A stretch of DNA of 64,000 nt. Source: Chloroflexota bacterium. Lineage in GTDB: Bacteria > Chloroflexota > Anaerolineae > Anaerolineales > Anaerolineaceae. Below are positions 6,817 through 16,448 of this stretch, piece by piece; within the stretch, counting starts at the first letter, position 1; the number at the start of each line of letters is the position of its first letter. The stretch spans positions 1-64,000 of the forward strand of contig JAAZKE010000010.1 of the NCBI GenBank assembly GCA_012799995.1. The letters run 5' to 3'. The position numbers were made by a program, and so were the translations under genes. The notes beneath the pieces were generated by a model. It saw nothing but the letters and a program-made list of their open reading frames with translations. It was not told the origin of the DNA and ran no database searches.

Positions 6817-9324
6817 ATGTTATTACCAACCGAAAAAATTAAAAAATTTGTTTCCCTGGAAGCAACCCGGGGATACAATAATCGATCTGTTGTAGGTGGG
6901 CTGGACCGCTATCTGCCAAAATGGCAAAAGGAAGCATCAGCAGCTGAAATACCGTTAGAAACCATTGAAACAGTCTCCCGTTTTCTCTCTGAATATAGAA
7001 ATATGAACACTGAGCAAAGAGCTGAAGCGGTGAATCAACTGCTCACAGCTCTGGGTGATAAAGGAGAAAGTCCAAACAACTCTGTCAACAGAAAGGCGCC
7101 ACCCAAAAATCAACCTGTAAATCCCCAATCTCAAGAGCAGAAAATCTGTGAAAAAGAGGATATCAAGCTTGAAGAGAACAGCGAAAGTATCGCAACCCGG
7201 GAAAGGAGAATACATCGCTCACGAGCGAAAACACAGGGAAGCGGCACGCTTGACGGGAGTGTAGAACAGATTCCTGGAATTGGCAGTCAGAATGCTAAAG
7301 CGCTCGCAAAACAGGGAGTGGACACCGTTCGCGATCTGCTCTACTATTTTCCGCGCCGATATGACGATTATTCTCAATTCAAGACCATCAATAAACTGTC
7401 AGTGGATGAACAGGTTTCGATCCTTTGTGTTGTTCATCAGGTGGATACTTTTACCAGGGGGCGTTATCAAATTACCAAGGCGTTGATTGGTGACGGCACT
7501 GGAAAAATGCGGCTCACTTGGTTTAACCAACCCTGGATAGCGCAACAGCTGAAAACTGGTTCGACCTTCGTTTTCTCCGGTAAAGTTGACAGTTACCTGG
7601 GACGACCGATCATGAACAGCCCGGAATTTGAACCGGTCGAAAAAGAAAACCTGACTACTAACCGTATTGTTCCGATTTATTCTGTCAATGCCGCACTGCG
7701 ACAAAATTATCTGCGACGTATGATTTTTAACACGATCAAGTATTGGGCTGATAAGGTTGTTGACTTTCTGCCGCCCGCGACAATGGAATCAGCAGATCTG
7801 TTGCCACTGCCGCGGGCAATTGAACAGATTCATTTTCCTTCCTCGGCCTCAATGCTGCGGGAAGCCAGGAGACGGTTATCGTTTGATGAAATCTTTCTGT
7901 TACAGTTGAGCTCCCTGAAGCAGAAAAAAGCCTGGAAAAGCCGCGGGGCGAACCGCTATCACATTCCGGATGTACGCATGGATCAATGGCTGGCCGATCT
8001 GCCCTACAAATTGACAGACGCTCAGATGAAAGTGCTCAACGAAATCCGGGGTGATATTGATTCGGGGTTGCCGATGAATCGTCTGATTCAGGGCGATGTC
8101 GGTTCCGGCAAGACGATTGTTGCCTGTCTGGCCTCCATAATCATTGCTGACCAGAATGGTCAAACTGCAATCATGGCTCCGACAGGGATCCTTGCTGAGC
8201 AGCATATGCGGACTTATCTGGATACTCTGGAACGTATGGGCGGCAAAGAAGGCAGCCCATCTTTTGACGGAAACCGTGTAGCTCTGTTGATCGGGTCAAC
8301 GCCTGAATCTGAAAAGCAATCAATTCGTGAGCGGCTGGCAAGTGGTGAAATAATGACCGTAATTGGTACGCATGCATTGCTGGAAGATCCAGTGCAATTC
8401 CGCAATCTTGAGCTGGCTGTGATTGATGAACAACATCGTTTTGGAGTCGATCAACGCTCTGAATTGCGCTCCAAAGGTGCCAGTCCCCATTTGGCAGTGA
8501 TGACTGCGACACCGATCCCGCGCTCACTTTCCTGGACGATTTACGGTGATCTCGATTTATCCGTTATTGACCAGATGCCGAAAGGCAGGCTTCCTGTTAA
8601 AACATATCTGATTGAACCTCTGGGACGCGAACGCGTTTATAAACTGATCGTCAGTGAGGTAAAAAAGGGAAATCAGGCTTTTATCATTTATCCGCTGGTT
8701 GAGAGCGGCGAAGATGAAACCAGGGAAGATAAAGCCGCAGTTGATGCTTATGAAAAGTTAAGTAAGGAAATCTTCCCGAACCTGCGTCTGGCATTGTTGC
8801 ATGGGCGTATGAAAGGCCAGGACAAGGAAGACATTCTGCAGGCATTTAGAAATCAGGAGTTCGATATTTTGGTCTCCACCTCTGTGATTGAGGTGGGTGT
8901 GGATGTCCCGAACGCGACTGTGATGTTAATAGAAGGTGCAGATCGTTTCGGTCTGGCGCAGCTCCATCAATTCAGAGGCCGCGTTGGACGCGGCAGTGAG
9001 CAGGCTTACTGCATTTTGATTCCTGAGAAAATGTCTGATGTTGAAAATGACCGTTTGTCAGCCATGACAAAAACGAACGACGGCTTTGAACTTGCAGAAT
9101 ATGACCTGCAGAAACGTGGTCCGGGGGACTTCTTCGGAACGCGCCAGTCAGGTATGCCTGAGATAAAGATTGCGATGATGACGGACGCACGTTTGATTGA
9201 ATCGGCGCGCATTGAAGCTGAAAAGATATTTGCAGCAGATCCTGACCTGACGTTCCCGGATCATCAGGAACTGAACAATAAATTAACAGAGTACCCAACT
9301 ATCCATTTTGGAGATATAAGCTAA
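6817..9324 (+). CDS. recG: ATP-dependent DNA helicase RecG, with N-terminal extension
   Basis: RecG remodels stalled replication forks and Holliday junctions. The wedge/OB region (VEQIPGIGSQNAKALAKQGVDTVRDLLYYFPRRYDDYS) starts near residue 148. Walker A GDVGSGKT is at 426-433, the DEQH box at 537-540, helicase motif III TATPIPR follows, and the C-terminal half has LLHGRMK, STSVIEVGVDVPNA and QLHQFRGRVGRG. At 835 residues it is about 140 longer than E. coli RecG; the extra length is a polar, low-complexity N-terminal extension whose role is unknown. The stop codon overlaps the coaD start (TAATG), so the two are coupled. Confidence 0.95.
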   Translation: MLLPTEKIKKFVSLEATRGYNNRSVVGGLDRYLPKWQKEASAAEIPLETIETVSRFLSEYRNMNTEQRAEAVNQLLTALGDKGESPNNSVNRKAPPKNQPVNPQSQEQKICEKEDIKLEENSESIATRERRIHRSRAKTQGSGTLDGSVEQIPGIGSQNAKALAKQGVDTVRDLLYYFPRRYDDYSQFKTINKLSVDEQVSILCVVHQVDTFTRGRYQITKALIGDGTGKMRLTWFNQPWIAQQLKTGSTFVFSGKVDSYLGRPIMNSPEFEPVEKENLTTNRIVPIYSVNAALRQNYLRRMIFNTIKYWADKVVDFLPPATMESADLLPLPRAIEQIHFPSSASMLREARRRLSFDEIFLLQLSSLKQKKAWKSRGANRYHIPDVRMDQWLADLPYKLTDAQMKVLNEIRGDIDSGLPMNRLIQGDVGSGKTIVACLASIIIADQNGQTAIMAPTGILAEQHMRTYLDTLERMGGKEGSPSFDGNRVALLIGSTPESEKQSIRERLASGEIMTVIGTHALLEDPVQFRNLELAVIDEQHRFGVDQRSELRSKGASPHLAVMTATPIPRSLSWTIYGDLDLSVIDQMPKGRLPVKTYLIEPLGRERVYKLIVSEVKKGNQAFIIYPLVESGEDETREDKAAVDAYEKLSKEIFPNLRLALLHGRMKGQDKEDILQAFRNQEFDILVSTSVIEVGVDVPNATVMLIEGADRFGLAQLHQFRGRVGRGSEQAYCILIPEKMSDVENDRLSAMTKTNDGFELAEYDLQKRGPGDFFGTRQSGMPEIKIAMMTDARLIESARIEAEKIFAADPDLTFPDHQELNNKLTEYPTIHFGDIS

Positions 9325-9812
9325 TGAAAATTCGTGCCATTTTCCCTGGTTCCTTCGATCCAGTTCATTTGGGTCATATCAACGTTGCCATACGCGCGGC
9401 GAAAATGTTTGAGACAGTAGTCATAGGTGTTTACTGCAGTCCTAAAAAAAACGTGCTTTTCTCCTGTGAACAACGCGTTGAAATGTTTCGCAGGGCTGTC
9501 AGCCATGTTCCCAACATTGAGGTGGTAAGCTACGATGAACTGACGATTCATTTTGCTGAGCGTATGAATGCAACTGTGATGGTCCGCGGGCTGCGGGTTT
9601 TCTCTGACTTTGATAATGAATTCCGAATGGCGCTCATGAATTGGGAACTGAACCCGAGTATTGAGACGGTTTCGCTGATTACCAATCATGCCCATACCTT
9701 CCTCTCTTCCACGACAATTAAGGAAATTGCTGCATTGGGCGGAGAAATCTCCAATATGGTTACTCCTTATGTTGCGGATTGTCTGCGGGCTGCATTTAAG
9801 AAGGATTGTTGA
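9324..9812 (+). CDS. coaD: Pantetheine-phosphate adenylyltransferase
   Basis: The 162-residue protein has the nucleotidyltransferase signature GSFDPVHLGHINV (T/HxGH motif), the VMVRGLRVFSDFDNEF segment and the STTIKEIAALGG signature, all diagnostic of CoaD. It joins 4'-phosphopantetheine and ATP to dephospho-CoA, the penultimate step of CoA synthesis. It overlaps recG by one base. Confidence 0.95.
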   Translation: MKIRAIFPGSFDPVHLGHINVAIRAAKMFETVVIGVYCSPKKNVLFSCEQRVEMFRRAVSHVPNIEVVSYDELTIHFAERMNATVMVRGLRVFSDFDNEFRMALMNWELNPSIETVSLITNHAHTFLSSTTIKEIAALGGEISNMVTPYVADCLRAAFKKDC

Positions 9813-9850
9813 TTTTCTTTGACAAATTGACGAATTTCCAGTAGAACTAT

Positions 9851-9879
9851 TTGTAAAGCACCATAGTTCATGGCATAAT
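9851..9879 (+). promoter_or_regulatory. Candidate promoter for the coiled-coil gene
   Basis: TTGTAA (9851-9856) and CATAAT (9874-9879) are separated by 17 bases, 47 bases upstream of the next start codon. The match to the sigma-70 type consensus is four and five of six bases. Confidence 0.45.
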
Positions 9880-9925
9880 TATTTCAATTAATCGCTCGCT
9901 GCGTTTTGTGATATGTGGAGGTTGC

Positions 9926-10393
9926 ATGGATATTCTGAATCTTGTCGACAAACTTGAAGAACTGTTCAGCCAGGGGCGTTCGATTCCACTTACCCACAAC
10001 GTGGTTGTGGATGAAGACAAGATGCTGGATATCATCGATCAAATGCGCATCTCCATACCGGATGAAATTAAACGCAGTCAGCAGGTGCTGGCCCAGCGGG
10101 ATCGCATCCTCGCCCAGGCTAAAGAAGAGCACGACCGCACAATTGAAATTGCCAAGGAAAAACGCGAGCAGATGATTTCCAACAGTGAGATTTCAATTGA
10201 AGCGAAAAAGCGGGGAGATCAGATTATCTCTCAGGCCTATACGGAATCAGAGGTGATCAAGCGAGAAGCGGACAAGTATGCGCTGGATACGCTTAAACGT
10301 TTGGAATTTGAGATGGATCGCACCATCAACCAGGTGCGAAATGGCATTCGCACCTTGCAGCGGGATCAGGAAGCAGAAAGCCCGCAGTCATAA
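9926..10393 (+). CDS. Coiled-coil protein (ATP synthase subunit b-like stalk)
   Basis: The ATG at 9926 has GGAGG just upstream and is preferred over an in-frame ATG 18 bases earlier. The 155-residue product is almost all charged helix (KEEHDRTIEIAKEKREQMIS, then EAKKRGDQIISQAYTESEVI), a pattern like the b-subunit stalk of F-type ATP synthase or DivIVA-like proteins, but without a membrane helix or DivIVA N-terminus. No ATPase genes are nearby. It is convergent with smc. Likely a cytoplasmic structural or scaffold protein; function not assigned. Confidence 0.7.
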   Translation: MDILNLVDKLEELFSQGRSIPLTHNVVVDEDKMLDIIDQMRISIPDEIKRSQQVLAQRDRILAQAKEEHDRTIEIAKEKREQMISNSEISIEAKKRGDQIISQAYTESEVIKREADKYALDTLKRLEFEMDRTINQVRNGIRTLQRDQEAESPQS

Positions 10394-10415
10394 CCCCTAA
10401 TCTGTTTATTTTTTT

Positions 10416-13400
10416 CTAAATCAGGTAAGCCTGTGAACTGATTTCGTCGAGTCGCAGGCTTACGATTTTACTCACAGAATCTGCGCCCATTGTGACGCCA
10501 TAAATGACGTCGGCAATTTCGACCGTATTACGGTTATGGGTGATGAGGATGAATTGAATCGTCTCGCTGAGATCTTTCAAAAGCTCACAGAACCGTCCCA
10601 CATTCGCTTCATCAAGTGCTGCGTCCACTTCATCCAGCACACAAAACGGTGTGGGTGAAACTTTCAGCAGCGAGAACACCAGCGCGATTGAGGTCAGGCT
10701 GCGTTCACCACCAGAGAGCAGCGAAAGTTCCTGCGTCCGCCGGCCAGGTAACTTGGCTTCAATGTCGATGCCGGATTGATTGATGTTATCCGGGTCAGTC
10801 AAAATTAATCTGGCAGTACCGCCGCCAAACAAACGTGTGAACAGTTGCTTGAATTCCTCCTGAACTTTATCGAAGGTGTTCTCGAATGCGTTTTTCATCA
10901 TCTCGTCCAGATCAGCGATGACCTCGCGCAGATCTTTGTCCGCTTTTTTCAGGTCTTCCGACTGTGTTTTAAGAAATGCAAAGCGCTCACTGACGGCGTG
11001 ATATTCGTCAATTGCTTCCGGATTGATCGGTCCAATTCGCTGAAGCAGGCTTTTTTGACGGCTGATCTGGTCTTTCAAATCTTCGGAAATCTCAGCCGGG
11101 TTGGGCAGTTTTGCCACCATCTCGCCCAATGGCAATGGAGTTTGGCCGGCGATCTTTTCTTTGTATTCGAACGCAACCAAACCGAAATCATCTTCGATCC
11201 GCGATTTCAGCGAGTCGAGATGGTCCTGTTGGCGGGCGACATCCATTTGACTTTGAATCTGCGCTTTTTCTGCAGAGCTGAGGCGAGCTTGAAGTTCAGC
11301 CAGGTTGATCCGTGCACTTTCCAATTCAATTTCCATGGCGGCGACTTCGGCATTGCGAGGATCGATTTCCTCTTTTGTCGCTTGCGACGATGCCAGAATT
11401 GAATCACTTTGAGCGTTCAATTCCGATCGTTTTTGTTCGTTTTCGCGGATGTTGGCTTCGTAATCTGCTGATTTGGAGCGGGCGAGTTCCAGCTGAACGT
11501 TATTGCGATCAGCCTGCGATTTCAAATCATTTAATCGTGAGTTGTTTCCCTGCACCGTTTTTTCTGACAATCGCCATTGCAACGTCCAATGTTGTACTTC
11601 CTGCTGTAATTCATCCAGGCGGTTCTGTTGAATGGAGTCCGTCAGTTGTTTGACGTCATTGCGCAGCGTGTTGATTGATTCTTCCAATGAGGTGATGGCC
11701 TGCTCAGTTTCCTGCTGTTCAGTTTGAAAAGCTGCCATACGGGTTTTGTTCTCTTCGAGTCGTTGCTGTTGGAATTGAATCATTTGATCTTTTTTCTGGA
11801 TTTCAAGATCGATCTGATTAAATTCTTTGCGCTGCTTCTCCAGCTTTTCGTTTCCGGTTCTCCTTTTGGCTGTCTCCAACTCGGATTGTTTGCGGGTAGA
11901 CGTCAGCTTATCATCAATTAAGCGCAACTCTTCATGCGCAGCCTGCTGTTTTTCGTGAAGAGCGTTGATCTCTTTAGTTAGATCGTTAATCTCCCGTTTT
12001 CTTGACAGCAGCTGATGGCGATGCTCTTTGCCGGCGGTCAAACTACCATGGGCGGTGAACAGCTCTCCGTTGATGGTGACCAGTTCTTCATTTGGGTTTA
12101 AGTGGGGCTGCAGGAAAATACCTTGAGCGATTGATTCCACGATCATTGCACGGGAGAAGAAATGTTCTGCCAGGGGCAGGTACTTTTCATCGCATTGAAC
12201 ATTGTCAATCAACCGCGGAAGCTCTGCAAGCGAGGCGTGAGTCTTAGGCTGGGATGGCGCTTTTCCCTTCAGGTTTGTTATCAACATTGCCCGGCCAGTA
12301 TCTGCACGGTTCAGTTTGGCAGCAGCCTGCTCCCACTCTGCCTGATCGAGCAACACCGCTTCCAGCGATTCAGCGAGCACAGCTGCAGCTGCGATTTCCA
12401 GCTCTTTCGGGAACGTGAACAGGCTTCCGAGTGTTTTTCCCTCTTTCCCAGGGAAAGGTAATCCGGCTTTTTTCAGAATAAATTGTGTTCCTTCTGCCAT
12501 GCCGAGCATGTTCTTATCGGCTTTGGTCAGTACATCTAAATGAGCGGATTTTGCGGACAGCTTCGCCTTCATCTGCGCGGCTTGTTCAGTCTTTTTCTGT
12601 TTTTCTTTTTCCAGTTCCGACAGCGTCTGCTGGAGCGAGACCTGGTTGCGATCGAATTCGGCAATTTCCTTTTCAAGGACTGAAAGCGATTGGCGTAGAT
12701 TCTCTTTTTTCTCTTTCAGTGCAGCGACTTCCGTGGTTGCCGTGCTCATCGATTGGGAATAAGTTGTGTTTGATTTTTCGATCTCGCTGACGCGGGCAGA
12801 GATATCGTCAATTTTTGCGCGCATCCGGATCACCGAGGTCTCCGATTCGGTCAATTGCGCCCGCTGTGCGTTGCATTGCTGCTGGAGCTCATCAACTTCG
12901 GATTGCTTTGCCTTGAACTCCAAATCCAGGGCGTCTTTTTTCTCAAGCGCGGCTGTCAGATTCGTTTGATTTTCGGAGAGCTCCATCTCCTGTTTGGCGA
13001 TGCGCTCTTCTATCAGTGCGATTTCAGCCAGAATCACCTCTACCTGATCATCGAAACTCGATTTTTGTCGTTTGAACGCTTCCGTACGTTCGTCAAGAAT
13101 GGCTGTTTCACGATTAATCTCGTCCAGAGTGTGATGAATTTTGGACAATTTGTCGTGCATCAATCCCAAATCCAGCCGTTTTTCTTTAATTTTCGCCTGC
13201 AAATCGTTGACGCTGGATTCAAATTGAGAGGTCTCGCTGCGAACGGCCTCTGTTTTCAGCTGGGTTTCTTCATGATATTTGATGGAATCGAGCAGAGATT
13301 GTTGGGTTTTATGCCAATGGTAACCATACCAGTCCTGTAACAGCAGTGTTAAGCTGCTCTTGATGCGTTCATATTCGCCAGCCCGTTTCGATTGTCGCTG

Positions 13401-14021
13401 CAGGCTGTGCATGCGCGGTTCAATTTCTCCAAGAATATCGGCGATCCGTTCCAGGTTATTGCGCGTCTCTTCCAGGCGGGAAAGGGCTTCTTCCTTACGA
13501 TTGCGGTAAAGGCTGATGCCGGCAGCTTCCTCAAAGAAGCGCCGCCGCTCATCCGGTCTCAACGACAGGGCGTTGTCAATCAATCCCTGTCCGATAATGG
13601 TGTATGTTCGTTCTGCCAGCCCGGATTGTCCCAGTAACTCGCGAATATCTTTCAGCCGAACGCGCTGTCCATTGACAGAATAGTCGTTCTCACCGCTGCG
13701 GTAAGCGCGCCTGGTGATTGCCACTTCTTCGAAATCAATCGGCAACCAGCCGTCTTCATTGTCAAACAAAATTGAAGCGGATGCCAATCCGGCGCGGGCT
13801 TTCTGGTCGGAACCGGTAAAGATCATGTCGATCGTTTTCTTCCCGCGCAACAGTGAATAGGATTGTTCGCCAAGCACCCAGCGAATCGCATCCGCAATGT
13901 TTGATTTGCCTGAACCGTTCGGGCCAACGATGGCAGTAATTGGCGATGGGAATTCGAAAAGCGTTTTATGGGCGAAAGTCTTATACCCCTGGAGTTCAAG
14001 TGATTTTAATTTAGGAGTCAT
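10416..14021 (-). CDS. smc: Chromosome segregation protein SMC
   Basis: The 1,201-residue protein is full length. Walker A GPNGSGKS is at residues 33-40. Two long coiled-coil arms flank a hinge around residues 515-670, and the C-terminal head has the signature LSGGERSLTSIAL and Walker B FCVLDEVDAALD. Two heads plus kleisin form the condensin ring that compacts and resolves chromosomes. It lies immediately downstream of rnc, a frequent bacterial arrangement, with a 42-base gap. scpA and scpB are not in the window. Confidence 0.96.
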   Translation of the reverse strand: MTPKLKSLELQGYKTFAHKTLFEFPSPITAIVGPNGSGKSNIADAIRWVLGEQSYSLLRGKKTIDMIFTGSDQKARAGLASASILFDNEDGWLPIDFEEVAITRRAYRSGENDYSVNGQRVRLKDIRELLGQSGLAERTYTIIGQGLIDNALSLRPDERRRFFEEAAGISLYRNRKEEALSRLEETRNNLERIADILGEIEPRMHSLQRQSKRAGEYERIKSSLTLLLQDWYGYHWHKTQQSLLDSIKYHEETQLKTEAVRSETSQFESSVNDLQAKIKEKRLDLGLMHDKLSKIHHTLDEINRETAILDERTEAFKRQKSSFDDQVEVILAEIALIEERIAKQEMELSENQTNLTAALEKKDALDLEFKAKQSEVDELQQQCNAQRAQLTESETSVIRMRAKIDDISARVSEIEKSNTTYSQSMSTATTEVAALKEKKENLRQSLSVLEKEIAEFDRNQVSLQQTLSELEKEKQKKTEQAAQMKAKLSAKSAHLDVLTKADKNMLGMAEGTQFILKKAGLPFPGKEGKTLGSLFTFPKELEIAAAAVLAESLEAVLLDQAEWEQAAAKLNRADTGRAMLITNLKGKAPSQPKTHASLAELPRLIDNVQCDEKYLPLAEHFFSRAMIVESIAQGIFLQPHLNPNEELVTINGELFTAHGSLTAGKEHRHQLLSRKREINDLTKEINALHEKQQAAHEELRLIDDKLTSTRKQSELETAKRRTGNEKLEKQRKEFNQIDLEIQKKDQMIQFQQQRLEENKTRMAAFQTEQQETEQAITSLEESINTLRNDVKQLTDSIQQNRLDELQQEVQHWTLQWRLSEKTVQGNNSRLNDLKSQADRNNVQLELARSKSADYEANIRENEQKRSELNAQSDSILASSQATKEEIDPRNAEVAAMEIELESARINLAELQARLSSAEKAQIQSQMDVARQQDHLDSLKSRIEDDFGLVAFEYKEKIAGQTPLPLGEMVAKLPNPAEISEDLKDQISRQKSLLQRIGPINPEAIDEYHAVSERFAFLKTQSEDLKKADKDLREVIADLDEMMKNAFENTFDKVQEEFKQLFTRLFGGGTARLILTDPDNINQSGIDIEAKLPGRRTQELSLLSGGERSLTSIALVFSLLKVSPTPFCVLDEVDAALDEANVGRFCELLKDLSETIQFILITHNRNTVEIADVIYGVTMGADSVSKIVSLRLDEISSQAYLI

Positions 14022-14063
14022 TTGGCCTCAATTTGATTTCTTTTGATACCCGCTGTTATTTTG

Positions 14064-14789
14064 TTAGATGTCATAATTTGTGAAGCCATATTTTTTCAGC
14101 GCATCAATCGCTGCCCGCTTGGTTGCCAGTTGCTTGCTGGTTCCTTTGCCAATACCCAACGGCTTATCGTCAATCCGAACTTCAATCTCATAGATTTTGG
14201 CATGGTCGGGACCGATCTCACGAACCAACACATACTGAGGAATCGGCAGGTTTTCTGACTGGGCAATTTCCTGCAGCTGGCTTTTCGGGTCTTCCCCTTT
14301 ATGATTGACAATAATATCGTCCAGCGCTTCAGAGATCATCGGATAAAGAAACTTCTTCACGCCCTCAATTCCCTGATCGAGGTAAATTGCACCGATTACC
14401 GCCTCAAAGGCATCGCACAACAATGCCGGCTTATTATTACCGCCGGCCTGCAATTCCCCTTTCCCAAGCCTGAGCGCATCCCCCAGTCTAATTGAACGGG
14501 CAAATTCTGCCAATTGTTGGGTATGAACCAGTGCCGAGCGATACTTTGTCAGTACACCTTCGGGCAGCTCTGGAAGTTCATTGTAAAGCCAGGCGCCCAC
14601 GACAAAATCGAGCACTGCATCTCCCAGAAACTCAAGCCGCTCGTTGTCCTCGATTGCGTCTGGGTGTTCATTCAGGAAGGACCGATGTGTCAACGCCCGA
14701 CAGAGCAGCATCATGTCCTTCATAGGGATATTGTTTCGCTCGGCAAATTTTTGTGGAATTTCGTATTGTTGGTTTGTCTTTGGTTTCAT
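14064..14789 (-). CDS. rnc: Ribonuclease III
   Basis: The 241-residue protein has the catalytic signature NERLEFLGDAVLD with metal-binding acidic residues, a second acidic cluster (DAFEAVIGAIYLDQG) and a C-terminal double-stranded RNA-binding domain (DPKSQLQEIAQ through KQLATKRAAIDALKKYG). It cleaves double-stranded RNA in rRNA processing and mRNA decay. The start is the ATG at 14789; its AAGG site is unusually far away, separated by a small hairpin (separate entry). Confidence 0.95.
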   Translation of the reverse strand: MKPKTNQQYEIPQKFAERNNIPMKDMMLLCRALTHRSFLNEHPDAIEDNERLEFLGDAVLDFVVGAWLYNELPELPEGVLTKYRSALVHTQQLAEFARSIRLGDALRLGKGELQAGGNNKPALLCDAFEAVIGAIYLDQGIEGVKKFLYPMISEALDDIIVNHKGEDPKSQLQEIAQSENLPIPQYVLVREIGPDHAKIYEIEVRIDDKPLGIGKGTSKQLATKRAAIDALKKYGFTNYDI

Positions 14790-14808
14790 TCAGCCTGGCT
14801 GAACCTTT
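14789..14808 (-). promoter_or_regulatory. rnc translation start with hairpin between RBS and ATG
   Basis: The 15-base palindrome TTCAGCCTGGCTGAA (14789-14803) lies between an AAAGG Shine-Dalgarno sequence and the rnc ATG. In RNA it can fold as a five-base-pair stem with a five-base loop, which would shorten the effective spacing. Confidence 0.4.
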
Positions 14809-14961
14809 CCTTATATAAAGTAGTGGTTCATGAGGCTGTTTCGCATCCCGGTATCCGGAGGAAGCATCCAAACTGATTAATTCAGGAGTCTCTTCAACAA
14901 CGGTGGAAAAAATTCCTGAATCAAACAGGTGCATGAACCCGTTTCATTGGATAAAAGTATA

Positions 14962-15717
14962 TCATGGCAGACTTTTACGCCTGTCAATTTCATATGCGGT
15001 CTGCAGGATGGCTGCAATGGCTGCGGTCTCCATCCTCAAAATCCTGGAGCCGAGCGTCACCAGCTGCCAGCCATGGCTTTGGGCAAATTGGGCTTCCATT
15101 TCGGTGAAGCCACCCTCCGGTCCGGTCATCAGCGAGATCCGGCTTGGGTTCCGATCAGCCGTGTCCAATGCCTGCCAGATTGTGCGTTCCCTTTCTTCTT
15201 CCCAGAAGAGCAGGTTTGTTCCAGTGCCTGAAACAGAACGAATCGCATCCTGAAATGACACAGCCGGCTCAAGGGTGGGCAACAGGGAACGCTCACACTG
15301 CTCAGCAGCTTCCCGCATGATTGCAACGCGACGCTGCTGTTTTTTCAGATCCGGATCTTTCTCATTCCCATGAATCAAGCTTCGTTCAGAGATAAAGGGG
15401 ATGATTCTTGAGACTCCCGCCTCGGTTGTTTTTTGTAAGACCCACTCAAATTTTTCGCGCGAAGTCAGGGAGACATATAGATCCAGATGGATTGGCAACT
15501 CGCGATTTTCCCGGATCGTCTCCTGAACAACGCCTTCCACCGAGCCATTCCCGGTCAGTTCCAGCGTTACAAGTCGGGTGAGCCCACTGTTGTCAAGCAC
15601 GGCAACTTTCTCCCCATCACTTAACCGCAACACTTTGCGAATCTGGAAACTGATTTCAGCCGGAAAAACAACCTTTGTCTCAAAAATTGATTCAAAAGGA
15701 ACAAAGAAGCGGTGCAT
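14962..15717 (-). CDS. rsmE: 16S rRNA (uracil-1498-N3)-methyltransferase
   Basis: The 251-residue protein matches RsmE: an N-terminal PUA-like domain (MHRFFVP, HQIRKVLRLSDGEKV-type strand) and a C-terminal SPOUT fold with the knot motif LMTGPEGGFTEMEAQFA and the tail LGSRILRMETAAIAAIL. It methylates U1498 of 16S rRNA. It begins two bases after the rsmI stop, so the two are co-transcribed with the upstream genes. Confidence 0.94.
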   Translation of the reverse strand: MHRFFVPFESIFETKVVFPAEISFQIRKVLRLSDGEKVAVLDNSGLTRLVTLELTGNGSVEGVVQETIRENRELPIHLDLYVSLTSREKFEWVLQKTTEAGVSRIIPFISERSLIHGNEKDPDLKKQQRRVAIMREAAEQCERSLLPTLEPAVSFQDAIRSVSGTGTNLLFWEEERERTIWQALDTADRNPSRISLMTGPEGGFTEMEAQFAQSHGWQLVTLGSRILRMETAAIAAILQTAYEIDRRKSLP

Positions 15718-15719
15718 CC

Positions 15720-16448
15720 TTAGAAACCTCCTGATTCGGTAGCGTGAGAATCTTCCTGCATTCGCCCATCAGAAGATTTGCGCGGGTTGGCACCCATAAT
15801 TAAGAAGGTATATTCTCCCAGGGGAGGTTTTTCTTTGAGAAATTCGAGCAAACCGCTGATGCGATCGCGCATGACAGTTTCAAATTTCTTGGTGAGGTCG
15901 TTGGCAATCGCGGCTTCCCGGTCGTCGTAAACTTCAAGTGCATCCTGCAACGAGGCAACCAACCGATAAGGGCTTTCATAGAAAATCAGCGTGTGCGGAG
16001 ACTCTTTGTCAATTTCGAAAAAGCGTTTGCGTGCGCCGGATTTCCTGGGTGGGAAACCGCGGAAGGTAAAGGAATGTACCGGTAAGCCGGAGAGCGAAAG
16101 CGCAGCGATGGCAGCCGTTGGGCCGGGAATCGCGCTGATTGGAATATTATTTTCAATCGCTGCGCGTACTAATGTAAATCCGGGATCCGATATGGATGGA
16201 GACCCGGCATCGGTAACCATCGCTACCGTTTCTTCGTTTTTGAGTGCCGCCATGATTTTAGGTAATACTCTGGGTTCGTTATCCTCGCGAAAGGAAATCT
16301 GAGGTTTATGGATATCAAAATGTTTGAGCAGAAATCCGGTCTTCCGCGTATCTTCGCTGACAACCAGATCCGCTTCTTTTAATATACGGATCCCGCGTAA
16401 GGTCATGTCTTCAAGATTGCCGATTGGCGTCGCTATCAGGTAGAGCAT
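15720..16448 (-). CDS. rsmI: 16S rRNA (cytidine-1402-2'-O)-methyltransferase
   Basis: It starts [18 protein letters not shown], the RsmI hallmark. It also carries [14 protein letters not shown], the [15 protein letters not shown] loop and [17 protein letters not shown], all tetrapyrrole-methylase-fold motifs. It methylates the 2'-OH of C1402 in the 16S decoding centre. The start overlaps the stop of the upstream DNA methyltransferase (TGATG). Confidence 0.95.
   Translation of the reverse strand: MLYLIATPIGNLEDMTLRGIRILKEADLVVSEDTRKTGFLLKHFDIHKPQISFREDNEPRVLPKIMAALKNEETVAMVTDAGSPSISDPGFTLVRAAIENNIPISAIPGPTAAIAALSLSGLPVHSFTFRGFPPRKSGARKRFFEIDKESPHTLIFYESPYRLVASLQDALEVYDDREAAIANDLTKKFETVMRDRISGLLEFLKEKPPLGEYTFLIMGANPRKSSDGRMQEDSHATESGGF

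Noticed and set aside
9908..9925. Upstream ATG start for the coiled-coil gene
   Set aside because: The GGAGG ribosome binding site lies inside these codons and points to the ATG at 9926.
10845..11402. 185-codon plus-strand frame within smc
   Set aside because: Shadow of the smc coiled-coil coding sequence: the hydrophobic, Phe/Leu-rich composition comes from complementing Lys/Glu codons.
14668..14934. 88-codon minus-strand frame between rnc and rsmE
   Set aside because: It overlaps the rnc 5' coding region in another frame, has no RBS and no recognisable composition.
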